NCBI RefSeq assembly: GCF_010730955.1
Contig: NZ_AP022577.1
Coordinates: 1,302,001 to 1,366,000 of the forward strand
From: Mycolicibacterium aubagnense
GTDB taxonomy: Bacteria; Actinomycetota; Actinomycetes; Mycobacteriales; Mycobacteriaceae
Direction: 5' to 3'
DNA length: 64,000 nt
Shown: positions 35,426 to 43,812 of the stretch, piece after piece
Layout of the letters: each line of letters begins with the position of its first letter
Position numbering within the stretch: position 1 is the stretch's first letter
Program-made: the position numbers and the translations under genes
Notes under the pieces: generated by a model
Database searches by the model: none
What the model saw: the letters and a program-made list of their open reading frames with translations, nothing else
Told to the model about the DNA's origin: nothing

Positions 35426-36407
35426 GGTACTCCTCAGCGATCATTGCGCGGTGTTCTGCGGCGCCGCCGAGCATCAGCTCGCCGGCCTTGGCCCGCTTGA
35501 GCGCGAACTGCAGGTCGTTCTCCCAGGTGAACCCCATGGCACCGAACGACTGCAGACCCTGGCGGAACACCAGGGCCTGGCACTCTCCCGCCGATGCCTT
35601 GGCCATCGCCGAGGCGAGGCGGCGCCGCGGATCGTCGACACTGATCGTCAGCGCGGCGAAGTAGGAGAGCGCCCGGGCCCGTTCGATGGCGACGTGCATG
35701 TCCGCGGCCTTGTGCTGCAGCGCCTGGAACGACCCGATCGGCACACCGAACTGCTGGCGTTCCTTGATGTGCTCCAACACCAGGTCGAGGATGCGCTGGC
35801 AGGCACCGACCATGTGCACCGCCATACCGGTCAGTGCGACGTGACGGCCGCGCTCGGCATCGGTCCCGAGACGCTCCGAGTCGGGCACCTGCACTCCGTC
35901 GAACGACAGGTCGGCGAGGTGCAGCACCGGGTCGAACACGAGGTCCCGCCGCACGCCCACCGCCGAAGCATCGACGAGGAAGACGCCGGCCTCCGTCACA
36001 ACGGCGAGCCGTTCGGCGCGATCGCCGTCGAGCACATAGCGAGCGGTGCCGTCCAGCGCCCAACCCCGGCCGTCGCGGCGCGCCGAAACTCCTTGGTAGA
36101 CCGCAGTACCCGCTTGTTGCGGGTCGAAGCGATCACCGGCCAACGGCGCGAATTGGGTCATCGTGGCCAGAAACGGCGTGGGGTCGGTAGCCCGCCCGAG
36201 CTCCTCGAGCACGATCGCCAACTCGACCGCGTTCTCGGGGTCGGCCATCTCGGTCCAGCCCGCATCCACCCATGTTCCCCAGAGCGGAGCCGGGTCGGCG
36301 TCGTACTCGGCGATGGCCCGGATCAATGTCGGTGGGCACTGCTTGGTTACGGCATCCCGGACGGTCTCCTGCCATAACCGCTGATCAGCGTCGAACTCCA
36401 AAAGCAT
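35409..36407 (-). CDS. Acyl-CoA dehydrogenase, short partner, pair 3
   Basis: 332-residue short ACAD-like subunit, first gene of the minus-strand pair. It retains ERQQFGVPIGSFQALQHKAAD and SFGAMGFTWENDLQFALKRAK but lacks a clear SEPxAGSD motif. ATG 36407 is set by AGGAGG upstream; the frame stays open for another 144 codons into the divergent gene, and these are not coding. A GAGAAT palindrome 35 bases upstream (36442-36458) lies in the promoter shared with the divergent amidohydrolase. Confidence 0.88.
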   Translation of the reverse strand: MLLEFDADQRLWQETVRDAVTKQCPPTLIRAIAEYDADPAPLWGTWVDAGWTEMADPENAVELAIVLEELGRATDPTPFLATMTQFAPLAGDRFDPQQAGTAVYQGVSARRDGRGWALDGTARYVLDGDRAERLAVVTEAGVFLVDASAVGVRRDLVFDPVLHLADLSFDGVQVPDSERLGTDAERGRHVALTGMAVHMVGACQRILDLVLEHIKERQQFGVPIGSFQALQHKAADMHVAIERARALSYFAALTISVDDPRRRLASAMAKASAGECQALVFRQGLQSFGAMGFTWENDLQFALKRAKAGELMLGGAAEHRAMIAEEYRATLV

Positions 36408-36441
36408 GCGGCGCCTCCTATGGCTAAATTCGGTCGCGAAG

Positions 36442-36458
36442 TGAGAATAGCATTCTCT
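36442..36458. promoter_or_regulatory. GAGAAT-type operator, copy 6
   Basis: TGAGAAT-AGC-ATTCTCT, 13 of 14 arm positions matching. It sits between the divergent ACAD pair and amidohydrolase operons. Confidence 0.72.
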
Positions 36459-36509
36459 TTTGAGGTAATTAAGATTTACACTAGGTCGAAAGCTCGGGAG
36501 GGCAGCCTT

Positions 36510-37589
36510 GTGATGGAACACGACGACGGGACACGTACCCCCGTCATCGACGCCAGCGTGCACATCTTCTTCGGATCGAACCGGGACCTGCGGGATGCGC
36601 TGCGCGAACCGTTCAAGAGCCGCGGCTTCCCGGACTACGAAATGGACTGGTATGGCGCACCCGGAGGCGAATACGCCCCCGGGACCAAGGGGCCTGACGG
36701 CCAGTACCCCGGTTCTGATCCTGACATCGTTGCACGCCATCTGTTCGACAACCGCGGTGTCGATGTTGCTGTGCTGCACCCGATGTCGCGCGGAATCATG
36801 CCCGACCGGCACCTCGGCAGCGCGCTGGCCGCCGCGCACAACGAAATGCTGGTGTCACGCTGGCTGGAGCATCCCGAATTCGGCGACCGCTTTCGCGGCA
36901 CCATCCGCATCAATCCCGACGACATTCCCGGAGCCCTGCGCGAGATCGCCAAGTACAAGGACCACCCCAGAGTGGTGCAACTCGGCATCCCGCTGCAGTC
37001 GCGCGAACTCTTCGGCAAGCCACAGTTCTGGCCGTTGTGGGAAGCGGCGATCGAAGCGAACCTGCCGGTGGCCGCGCACATCGAGGTGGGGGCCGGCATC
37101 GCCTCCGCGCCAACGCCGTCCGGCGTGCCGAACACCTATGAGCAGTACGCCGGCTTCATGGCGCTGAACTTCCTCTACCACCTGATGAACATGATCGCGG
37201 AGGGTGTCTTCGAGCGGATGCCCGAGCTCAAGTTCGTGTGGGCCGACGGCGCCGCCGACCTGCTGACCCCGTTCATGTGGCGCATGGACTGTTTCGGCAG
37301 GCCGCATCTCGAGCAGACGCCATGGGCGCCGAAGATGCCCAGCGACTACCTGCCCGACCACGTGTATTTCGTCCAGGGCGCACTGGACGGACCCGGCGAC
37401 ACCGAATTCGCCGGCGAATGGCTGAGTTTCACCGGCAAGGACGACATGGTGATGTACGGATCCAGCTACCCGCACTGGCAGCTCAACGACCTCACAATGC
37501 CCAGCTCCTATACCGCCGAGCAGCGCGACAAGCTGTGCTGGCGAAACGCCGCCGCACTGTACGGCATCGCCGTACCGGTCGGCGTGTGA
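36510..37589 (+). CDS. Amidohydrolase-like protein with degraded metal site
   Basis: 359-residue member of the amidohydrolase 2 family, related to the next gene. Expected metal ligands are altered: the N-terminal DxDxH reads DASVH (residues 14-18), and the C-terminal SDYPH reads SSYPH (S319 in place of Asp). The strand that reads VEHAFTW in the neighbour reads WADGAAD here. This suggests a non-catalytic partner or a changed mechanism. GTG 36510 is preceded by GGGAGGG; ATG 36513 is one codon later. It leads a four-gene plus-strand operon controlled by the operator at 36442. Confidence 0.82.
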   Translation: MMEHDDGTRTPVIDASVHIFFGSNRDLRDALREPFKSRGFPDYEMDWYGAPGGEYAPGTKGPDGQYPGSDPDIVARHLFDNRGVDVAVLHPMSRGIMPDRHLGSALAAAHNEMLVSRWLEHPEFGDRFRGTIRINPDDIPGALREIAKYKDHPRVVQLGIPLQSRELFGKPQFWPLWEAAIEANLPVAAHIEVGAGIASAPTPSGVPNTYEQYAGFMALNFLYHLMNMIAEGVFERMPELKFVWADGAADLLTPFMWRMDCFGRPHLEQTPWAPKMPSDYLPDHVYFVQGALDGPGDTEFAGEWLSFTGKDDMVMYGSSYPHWQLNDLTMPSSYTAEQRDKLCWRNAAALYGIAVPVGV

Positions 37590-37605
37590 GGAAGGAAGGA
37601 TCGCA

Positions 37606-38748
37606 ATGAGTGTGACTGTCACGCAGCGCAAACCCGCGGCCGAGCGCATCGCCGTCCGATGTGTCGATTCCGATGTGCACCCCGCCCCGCGCCGGGGCGA
37701 GTTGATCCAGTACATCCCCGAGCCCTGGCGCACCAGGTACTTCCTCAGCCGTAACGTCGGCGAACAGATCTACTACGACGCTCCCGACTACGCGCACACG
37801 TTCGCGATGCGCGTCGACGCCTTCCCACCGGACGGTGAATTCGCCTGCAGCGACCCCGATCTCGCCTTTCAGCAGCTGATCATGCAGGCTGGGGCAGACA
37901 TCGCGATCCTGGAACCCGCCGCGTATCCGGCGCGGATCGGTGGCGCCAACCACGCGCTCAACGTGGCGCTGAACGAGTGGCAGCTCCATCACTGGCTCGA
38001 CAGCCACAACAACTGGCACGAACGCTGGCGTGGCTCGATCTGCGTGGCGATCGAAGAGCCGCACGCCGCCGCGGCGGAGATCGAGCGACTGGCCGGCCAC
38101 CCCTTCCTGGGCCAGATTCTGATCAAGGCCGAACCGCGTCCCGCGTGGGGCGACCCGAAATACGATCCGGTCTGGGCCGCGGCCACCAAGGCGGACATGC
38201 CGGTGAGCTGTCACCTTTCCCGCAGCCATCACGAAGAGTTACCCATGCCACCTGTCGGCATGCCCAGCTACAACCACGACTTCATGGTCACCTACTCGCT
38301 GCTCGCCGCGAACCAGGTGATGAGCATGATCTTCGAGGGGCTGTTCGACCGATTCCCCACGCTGCGCATCGTTTTCGTCGAGCACGCGTTCACCTGGATC
38401 CTTCCGCTGATGTGGCGCATGGACAAGCTCTACGAGGCCCGCAAGTCGTGGCTCGACATCAAGCGCAAACCGAGCGAGTACGTCAAGGACCACATCAAGT
38501 TCACCACCCAGCCCCTGGACTACCCCGAGGACAAGACCGAACTCACCCGGACGTTCGAGTGGATGGAGTGCGAGAAGATCCTGCTGTTCAGCTCGGACTA
38601 CCCGCACTGGACCTTCGACGACCCGCGCTGGCTGGTCAAGCACCTGCCCGAGCACGCGCGGGAAGCCGTGATGTTCCGCAACGGCATCGAGACGTACAAG
38701 CTCCCGAGCACCGTGCCGGCGCTCGAGGGACAGGTCCGGGTGTTCTGA
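37606..38748 (+). CDS. Amidohydrolase (Amidohydro_2 family)
   Basis: 380-residue amidohydrolase 2 enzyme with intact motifs: DSDVH (D21, D23, H25), VEHAFTW, and SSDYPH (D331). GAAGGAAGGA precedes ATG 37606. It follows its degenerate paralogue by 16 bases, and a heteromeric pair is plausible. A Rieske ferredoxin and an alpha/beta hydrolase follow. Reaction unknown; hydrolytic C-C cleavage or decarboxylation of a ring-derived acid would fit the group. Confidence 0.87.
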   Translation: MSVTVTQRKPAAERIAVRCVDSDVHPAPRRGELIQYIPEPWRTRYFLSRNVGEQIYYDAPDYAHTFAMRVDAFPPDGEFACSDPDLAFQQLIMQAGADIAILEPAAYPARIGGANHALNVALNEWQLHHWLDSHNNWHERWRGSICVAIEEPHAAAAEIERLAGHPFLGQILIKAEPRPAWGDPKYDPVWAAATKADMPVSCHLSRSHHEELPMPPVGMPSYNHDFMVTYSLLAANQVMSMIFEGLFDRFPTLRIVFVEHAFTWILPLMWRMDKLYEARKSWLDIKRKPSEYVKDHIKFTTQPLDYPEDKTELTRTFEWMECEKILLFSSDYPHWTFDDPRWLVKHLPEHAREAVMFRNGIETYKLPSTVPALEGQVRVF

Positions 38749-38749
38749 A

Positions 38750-39139
38750 TTGACCGAACCACAAGAGCCCCGGCTGGCGCAGGGGCGCGAGCACGTCGTC
38801 GCCACCGTCGACGAAATCCCGCCGGGCACGCACAAATTGGTGCCCATCGGACGGCACGGAGTCGGCGTCTACAACGTGCACGGCACCTTCTACGCCATCG
38901 CGAACTACTGCCCGCACGAAGGCGGTCCGTTGTGTTCTGGCCGCCCGCGCGGGCGGACGATCGTCGACGACAGTGTGCCGGGTGACGCCGTGATGGTGCG
39001 CGACCTGGAGTTCATCTACTGCCCGTGGCACCAATGGGGCTTCGAATTGGCCACCGGCACAACAGCGGTGAAGCCCGAGTGGAGCATCCGGACGTACCCG
39101 GTGCGGGTCATCGGCAACGAGGTGTGGGTGCAGGCATGA
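38750..39139 (+). CDS. Rieske-type [2Fe-2S] ferredoxin
   Basis: 129-residue Rieske protein. Ligands are C54-x-H56 and C91-x2-H94 (YCPHEGG and YCPWHQW). The 34 residues between the two halves are about twice the usual number. It would carry electrons to a Rieske oxygenase; three oxygenases are in the window but none is adjacent. TTG 38750 is the only in-frame start next to the preceding stop. Confidence 0.88.
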   Translation: MTEPQEPRLAQGREHVVATVDEIPPGTHKLVPIGRHGVGVYNVHGTFYAIANYCPHEGGPLCSGRPRGRTIVDDSVPGDAVMVRDLEFIYCPWHQWGFELATGTTAVKPEWSIRTYPVRVIGNEVWVQA

Positions 39140-39152
39140 CCACTCCCTATTG

Positions 39153-39214
39153 CGCGAGCGTGCGTGTCTGCACAGGACACGCCGCCCATTTCTGGCATTT
39201 TGCGCACGTTCGCG
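39153..39214. repeat. Palindromic intergenic element (REP/MITE-like)
   Basis: A 62-base element between the Rieske ferredoxin and the hydrolase. The termini CGCGAGCGTGCG (39153-39164) and CGCACGTTCGCG (39203-39214) are complementary at 11 of 12 positions. An internal inverted repeat, GCGTGTC/GACACGC (39162-39168 with 39176-39182), forms a second stem. Its right end runs into the hydrolase Shine-Dalgarno. Only one copy is seen in the window. Confidence 0.5.
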
Positions 39215-39224
39215 GAGGTGCATC

Positions 39225-40127
39225 GTGAGAACGCCACTCGGCCCCGCACTCAAGCGCGGCGAGCAGGTCATCGAGATCAACGGCGGCAACGTCGTGTACG
39301 AAATCCTCGGCAAAACGGGCGATTTCATCGCCCTGACGCCCGGAGGCCGGTTCAGCAAGGACATCCCGGGTTTGCGTCCCCTGGCGCAGGCCCTGGTCGA
39401 GGGCGGCTACCGGGTGCTGCTGTGGGACCGGCCCAACTGCGGCAAGTCCGATGTGCAGTTCTATGGCCAGAGCGAATCGCACATGCGGGCCGAAACGCTG
39501 TACACGCTCATCTCCAAGCTGGGCATCGGACCCTGCATCCTCGCCGGCGGCTCGGGCGGGGCCCGGGACTCGATGCTCACCGCGATGCTCTACCCCGAGA
39601 TCGTCACCAAGCTGGTGGTCTGGAACATCGTCGGGGGCGTGTACGGCTCCTTTGTCCTCGGCTCGTACTACATCGTGCCGAGCATCCTGGCAGTGCGCGG
39701 GGCGGGGATGAAAGGCGTTGCCCAAGTGGATGAGTGGCGCGACCGTATCGCCGACAACCCGGCGAACGTCGCCCGCCTGCAGTCCTACGACGCCGGTGAG
39801 TTCCTCAAGCTGATGCTGCGGTGGCTGGGTGCGTTCGTGCCCAAACCCGGCCAGACGATCCCGGGGGTCGAGGACGAGATGTTCGACAACATCACGGTGC
39901 CGACCCTGATCATCCGTGGCGGGGAGAACGACCTGGACCACCCGAAGCGGACGTCACTGGAAGTCAGCTGCCTCATCAAAGGTTCCCAACTGATCGACCC
40001 GCCGTGGCCGGAAGACGCCTGGGAGCGGGCCAACGAGACCCGGGCGGCGGGAAAGGTCAAACACTTCAACATGTTCGACACCTGGGTGCAGGCCGCGCCG
40101 CCGATCCTGGAGTTCCTCCGCCGATGA
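39225..40127 (+). CDS. Alpha/beta hydrolase
   Basis: 300-residue alpha/beta hydrolase-fold protein. The nucleophile elbow is GGSGG (S110), with an upstream WDRPNCGKSD segment and TLIIRGGENDLDHP near the acid position. A C-terminal His near KVKHFNMF could complete the triad. GTG 39225 has GGAGG 7 bases upstream. It is the last gene of the amidohydrolase operon. Such enzymes hydrolyse esters, lactones or C-C bonds of ring-cleavage products; substrate unknown. Confidence 0.87.
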   Translation: MRTPLGPALKRGEQVIEINGGNVVYEILGKTGDFIALTPGGRFSKDIPGLRPLAQALVEGGYRVLLWDRPNCGKSDVQFYGQSESHMRAETLYTLISKLGIGPCILAGGSGGARDSMLTAMLYPEIVTKLVVWNIVGGVYGSFVLGSYYIVPSILAVRGAGMKGVAQVDEWRDRIADNPANVARLQSYDAGEFLKLMLRWLGAFVPKPGQTIPGVEDEMFDNITVPTLIIRGGENDLDHPKRTSLEVSCLIKGSQLIDPPWPEDAWERANETRAAGKVKHFNMFDTWVQAAPPILEFLRR

Positions 40128-40129
40128 CT

Positions 40130-40591
40130 TCATACCGTGCGGATGCGCACCTCACAGTTCAGCGACGCCTCCAGCGCCGTGTGGATGCGGCTCTCCGGAA
40201 TCCGTTCCAGGTCCACCTTGGCCAGCGTCACGGTGACGATGTCGAAACCTTCCGAGCCGGGCTCACGTGCCACTTCTCCGGTGATCCCGAATCGCGCCAG
40301 CACGCCGTACGCGTCGTCATCGGTACCGCGACTGACATAGGTGACGACGCCGAGCTCCGGCGCGGTGCCGAATGCCTTGGCGCACAGGGCGACACCGGAA
40401 TCCGGCCCACGTCCGGCGATCAGCAGTTGCACCTGGCGGCGCCGGGGCGGCAGCGCCGCCAGATTCACGTCGATCACGTCGAGACCCGCCGCGGCGGCGA
40501 GCTCCTTGAGGACCGCCATGCCGTCCGCTAACTGCTCTGACGTGAGTTCACCCGCCGGATCGACATCGACCCGCACCACCGCCGTGCGCAT
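40130..40591 (-). CDS. Conserved hypothetical protein, 153 residues
   Basis: I do not recognise a family. The protein is a mixed alpha/beta chain without signal peptide, transmembrane segment or cysteine cluster. It opens RTAVVRVDVDPAGELTSEQL, has a basic patch PPRRRQVQLLI, and ends with SLNCEVRIRTV. Its ATG at 40591 shares the CATG palindrome with the ATG of the divergent NuoF-like gene. The position between the hydrolase operon and the ten-gene operon suggests a role with one of them, but nothing in the sequence defines it. Confidence 0.65.
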   Translation of the reverse strand: MRTAVVRVDVDPAGELTSEQLADGMAVLKELAAAAGLDVIDVNLAALPPRRRQVQLLIAGRGPDSGVALCAKAFGTAPELGVVTYVSRGTDDDAYGVLARFGITGEVAREPGSEGFDIVTVTLAKVDLERIPESRIHTALEASLNCEVRIRTV

Positions 40592-41870
40592 GCCGCTCAG
40601 CCTAACGGTGGCCACGTGGCCGGAGCTCACCCCGCGGCTGCTGCGCACCGGCGGCGCCCACAGCGAGGACCACGACAGCTACATCGCAGCCGGCGGCTAT
40701 CGCGATCTCACCGACCCCGAGCGGCTGCTCGACGAGGTCGACCGCTCCGGGCTCCGCGGCCGCGGCGGCGCAGCATTCCCCATGGCGGTCAAGCTGCGTT
40801 CGGTCCGGGCGGGTGGCCGTGACCGCGGCGGAGCGATCGTCGTCGCCAATGGCGAAGAGGGCGAACCGGCGTCCATCAAAGACCGCTGGCTGCTGCGCAA
40901 CCGACCCCATCTGGTGCTGGACGGCTTGCGGCTGGCGGCGACCATCGTCGGCGCCCAGCGGGCGTACGTCTATGTCTCAGACCCAGCCTCCGCAGCCAGC
41001 GTGGAAACCGCTGTCGCGCAGCGGCACCCGGGGCCACCCGTCGAGGTGGTGACTGTCACGCCCGGGTATGTCGCCGGCGAGGAGACCGCCGCCGTGCGTG
41101 CCATCAACGGTGGTCCGGCCAAGCCCACCGACAAACCACCGCGCCCGTTCGAGCAGGGTGTCGCCACGCTGCCCACGCTCGTCAGCAATGTGGAGACCCT
41201 GGCGAATCTCCCCCACATTCACGCGCATGGCGGCCAGGACTTCAGATCCGTCGGCACCGCATCGTCGCCGGGCTCGTTCCTGGCGACCATCACCGGCGCC
41301 GGCCGACCGCCCGCCCTCTATGAGCTGCCGCACGGCGTCAGATTCGCCGAGGTGCTCGAATTCCATGGCGTGCCGGCCGAAATGGCGACGGGCACCCTGA
41401 TGGGCGGCTATTTCGCCGGCCTCCTGGGCCCTGGTGTGTTGGATGCGACGCTGGACCATGAAACCCTGCGCAGTTTGGGCAGCGGTCTGGGCTGCGGCGC
41501 CATCTCGATCCTGAACGGTGATTGCCCGGTGGCTGTCGCCGCGGCGGTGCTGGCGTACTTCGACCGGGAGAACGCCGGGCAATGCGGGTCGTGCTTCAAC
41601 GGCACCGCAGCGATGGCCGCCGCCGCGGCGGGTCTGCGCGACGGCCTCGCGACCGGCGACGACATCGCCCGGCTGCGGAGGTGGTCCCGGGAGCTGCGCG
41701 GGCGTGGCGCGTGCGCGACGTTGGACGGCGCCGCCAACATCGCCGCCAGTCTCCTCGATCAATTCCCCGCCGAAGTGGCACGTCACCTGGAGAACGGTTG
41801 CCCGGCATGCCAATCCGGCGGTGTCATCCCTGCGCGACCATACGAAGTGGAGGCGGTGATGATGGCATGA
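40590..41870 (+). CDS. NuoF-like NADH:acceptor flavoprotein
   Basis: Protein of up to 426 residues homologous to the 51-kDa NuoF subunit. The FMN/NADH loop is GRGGAAFP (57-64), followed by ANGEEGEPASIKDR, an SLBB-like region and GLGCGAI. The C-terminal 4Fe-4S ligands are incomplete: CGSC (C332, C335) is followed by FNG, where the third cysteine should be; a later Cys (C375) and a CPAC pair (C404, C407) remain. No NuoE or NuoG is nearby; instead a ferredoxin overlaps its stop (ATGA). It probably passes NADH electrons to that ferredoxin (inference). GTG 40608 is an alternative start. Confidence 0.85.
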   Translation: MPLSLTVATWPELTPRLLRTGGAHSEDHDSYIAAGGYRDLTDPERLLDEVDRSGLRGRGGAAFPMAVKLRSVRAGGRDRGGAIVVANGEEGEPASIKDRWLLRNRPHLVLDGLRLAATIVGAQRAYVYVSDPASAASVETAVAQRHPGPPVEVVTVTPGYVAGEETAAVRAINGGPAKPTDKPPRPFEQGVATLPTLVSNVETLANLPHIHAHGGQDFRSVGTASSPGSFLATITGAGRPPALYELPHGVRFAEVLEFHGVPAEMATGTLMGGYFAGLLGPGVLDATLDHETLRSLGSGLGCGAISILNGDCPVAVAAAVLAYFDRENAGQCGSCFNGTAAMAAAAAGLRDGLATGDDIARLRRWSRELRGRGACATLDGAANIAASLLDQFPAEVARHLENGCPACQSGGVIPARPYEVEAVMMA

Positions 41871-42163
41871 AGATCCGCCTGGACCGGACGATGTGCGACG
41901 GGTTCGGCATCTGCGCCAAGCATGCGCCGTCGTACTTCTCCCTCGACGACTGGGGCTACGCGACACTCGTCGGCACCGGCGAGGTACCCGAGGCAGACCA
42001 GCCCGCCGTCATGCGCGCGCTACTGGACTGCCCGGTGCACGCCATCATCGAAATGACCGGCGGTCCACTCGCAGTGCCCACGCCCGCGCCGATTCACGGC
42101 GAGGCGCCCGAACCACACCCAGAGACCGACGCCAACGAAGCAGAATGGGGATTCGTCCGTTGA
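41867..42163 (+). CDS. [3Fe-4S]-type ferredoxin, Phe-variant with C-terminal tail
   Basis: 98-residue ferredoxin. The cluster motif reads C10-x2-F13-x2-C16 with a distal CP pair (LDCPVHAI). Phenylalanine occupies the position of the fourth ligand. A tail of about 30 residues rich in P and E follows the ferredoxin fold. It overlaps the NuoF-like gene (ATGA) and the DUF35/thiolase fusion (TTGA). Likely acceptor from the NuoF-like protein and donor to the P450 in the same operon (inference). Confidence 0.87.
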   Translation: MKIRLDRTMCDGFGICAKHAPSYFSLDDWGYATLVGTGEVPEADQPAVMRALLDCPVHAIIEMTGGPLAVPTPAPIHGEAPEPHPETDANEAEWGFVR

Positions 42164-43812
42164 CTCGCATACCGCTGCCGCAAGTGACGCCTGAGAACGA
42201 GTTCTATTGGACCGCAGGGGCCGACGGCGCGCTGCGCATCACCGCATGCGAGAAGTGCAACGCGCTGATCCATCCGCCGGCGCCGGTCTGCCGCTACTGC
42301 CGCGAGCGAAAGATGGGCGTCCGCACGGTGTCCGGTCTCGCGACGCTCATCGGCTTCACGCTCAACCAGCGATTCAGCATTCCCGGGTTGCCGGCTCCCT
42401 ATGTGGTCGCCCAGGTGGCGCTGGTCGAAGATCCGCGAGTCCGCTTGACCACCAACATCATCGACTGCGATCCCGAGCAGTTGGCGCTGGGCCAGCAGGT
42501 GGAAGTCGTCTTCGAGCAGCACGAGGACGTGTGGCTGCCGCTGTTCCGCCCAGTCGCCGCCCAACCGGCGCCGGCTCCGCTGCCGACCGACGAGATCGAA
42601 CCGCAGGACTTCGCCAAGCACGTGCGGCCGATGACCACCACCGAGAAGTTCGAAGACAAGGCCGCCATCACCGGTATCGGCGCCTCGCAGATGGGCCGCC
42701 GCCTGATGCTGGACCCGCTGGCGCTGACCATCGAGGCGTGCGAGAACGCCATCGCCGATGCCGGGTTGACCATGGCAGACATCGACGGGCTCTCGACCTG
42801 GCCCGGCGCGGGTCTCCCCGGCCCCTTCGGCGAGGGCGGGGTGACCGCGCTGGAGACCGCCCTGGGCCTCAAGCCGACCTGGTACAACGGCGGACCCGAG
42901 ACCTTCGGGCCCGGCGGCTCGGTCATCGCGGCCATGCTGGCCGTCGCCGGTGGCTTGGCCCGCCACGTGCTGTGCTTCCGCACCCTGTGGCAGGCCACGT
43001 ACGACGAACTCATGAAGCAGGGCAAGGCCGCGCCGATGGGCGGTACCCGCACCACCAGCTGGCAGCTGCCGTTCGGTGCGACATCGGCCGCACACACCCT
43101 GGCGCAGAACGCGCAACGCCATATGCGCCGCTACGGCACCACCAGGGAGACACTCGGCTGGATTGCGTTGAACCAGCGCGCGAATGCCGCGCTGAACCCG
43201 ACTGCCATCTACCGCAATCCGATGACCATGGACGACTATCTGAACGCCCGGCCCATCACCACGCCGTTCGGGCTCTACGACTGCGACGTGCCGTGCGACG
43301 CGTCCATCGCCGTCATCGTGTCGGCCGTCGACGTGGCCCGCGACCTCGCCAAGCCGCCGATCCGCGTCGAAGCGGTCGGCACACAAATTCTCGAGCCGAT
43401 CGAGTGGGACCAGAGCACGCTGACCCACGAACCGCAGGTGCTCGGCCAGGCCGCCCACCTGTGGACCCGAACCAACTTGAGGCCCAAGGATGTTGACGTC
43501 GCCGAACTGTACGACGGGTTCACGTTCAACTGTCTGTCCTGGATCGAAGCACTCGGGTTCTGCGGTATCGGTGAGGCCAAGGACTTCCTTGCCAGCGGCA
43601 CCAACATCGCCCGCGATGGCGTGCTGCCCCTGAACACCCACGGCGGTCAGTTGTCGCATGGCCGCACCCACGGTATGGGCCTGGTTTACGAGGCGATTTC
43701 GCAGTTGCGCGGCGAGGCCGGTGAGCGTCAGGTCGCCGACGCCCGCGTGGCGGTGGTCAGCAGTGGCGGCCTCACTCCCAGCGGGGTGCTTCTCCTACGG
43801 ACCGACTCATGA
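42160..43812 (+). CDS. DUF35 zinc-ribbon/OB - thiolase-like (Ltp2-type) fusion
   Basis: 550-residue fusion. Residues 1 to about 135 are a DUF35 unit with zinc ribbon C30-x2-C33 and C44-x2-C47, then an OB fold. From about 155 on it is a thiolase-like lipid-transfer protein (AITGIGASQMGRR, then ELYDGFTFNCLSW, then THGGQLSHGRTHGMG). The usual nucleophilic Cys near the NGG/GPGG segment is absent. In steroid side-chain degradation Ltp2 and the DUF35 protein ChsH2 form a retro-aldolase, usually from separate genes. A retro-aldol cleavage of a beta-hydroxyacyl-CoA is therefore the best guess. ATG 42145 is an alternative start. Confidence 0.87.
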   Translation: MTRIPLPQVTPENEFYWTAGADGALRITACEKCNALIHPPAPVCRYCRERKMGVRTVSGLATLIGFTLNQRFSIPGLPAPYVVAQVALVEDPRVRLTTNIIDCDPEQLALGQQVEVVFEQHEDVWLPLFRPVAAQPAPAPLPTDEIEPQDFAKHVRPMTTTEKFEDKAAITGIGASQMGRRLMLDPLALTIEACENAIADAGLTMADIDGLSTWPGAGLPGPFGEGGVTALETALGLKPTWYNGGPETFGPGGSVIAAMLAVAGGLARHVLCFRTLWQATYDELMKQGKAAPMGGTRTTSWQLPFGATSAAHTLAQNAQRHMRRYGTTRETLGWIALNQRANAALNPTAIYRNPMTMDDYLNARPITTPFGLYDCDVPCDASIAVIVSAVDVARDLAKPPIRVEAVGTQILEPIEWDQSTLTHEPQVLGQAAHLWTRTNLRPKDVDVAELYDGFTFNCLSWIEALGFCGIGEAKDFLASGTNIARDGVLPLNTHGGQLSHGRTHGMGLVYEAISQLRGEAGERQVADARVAVVSSGGLTPSGVLLLRTDS

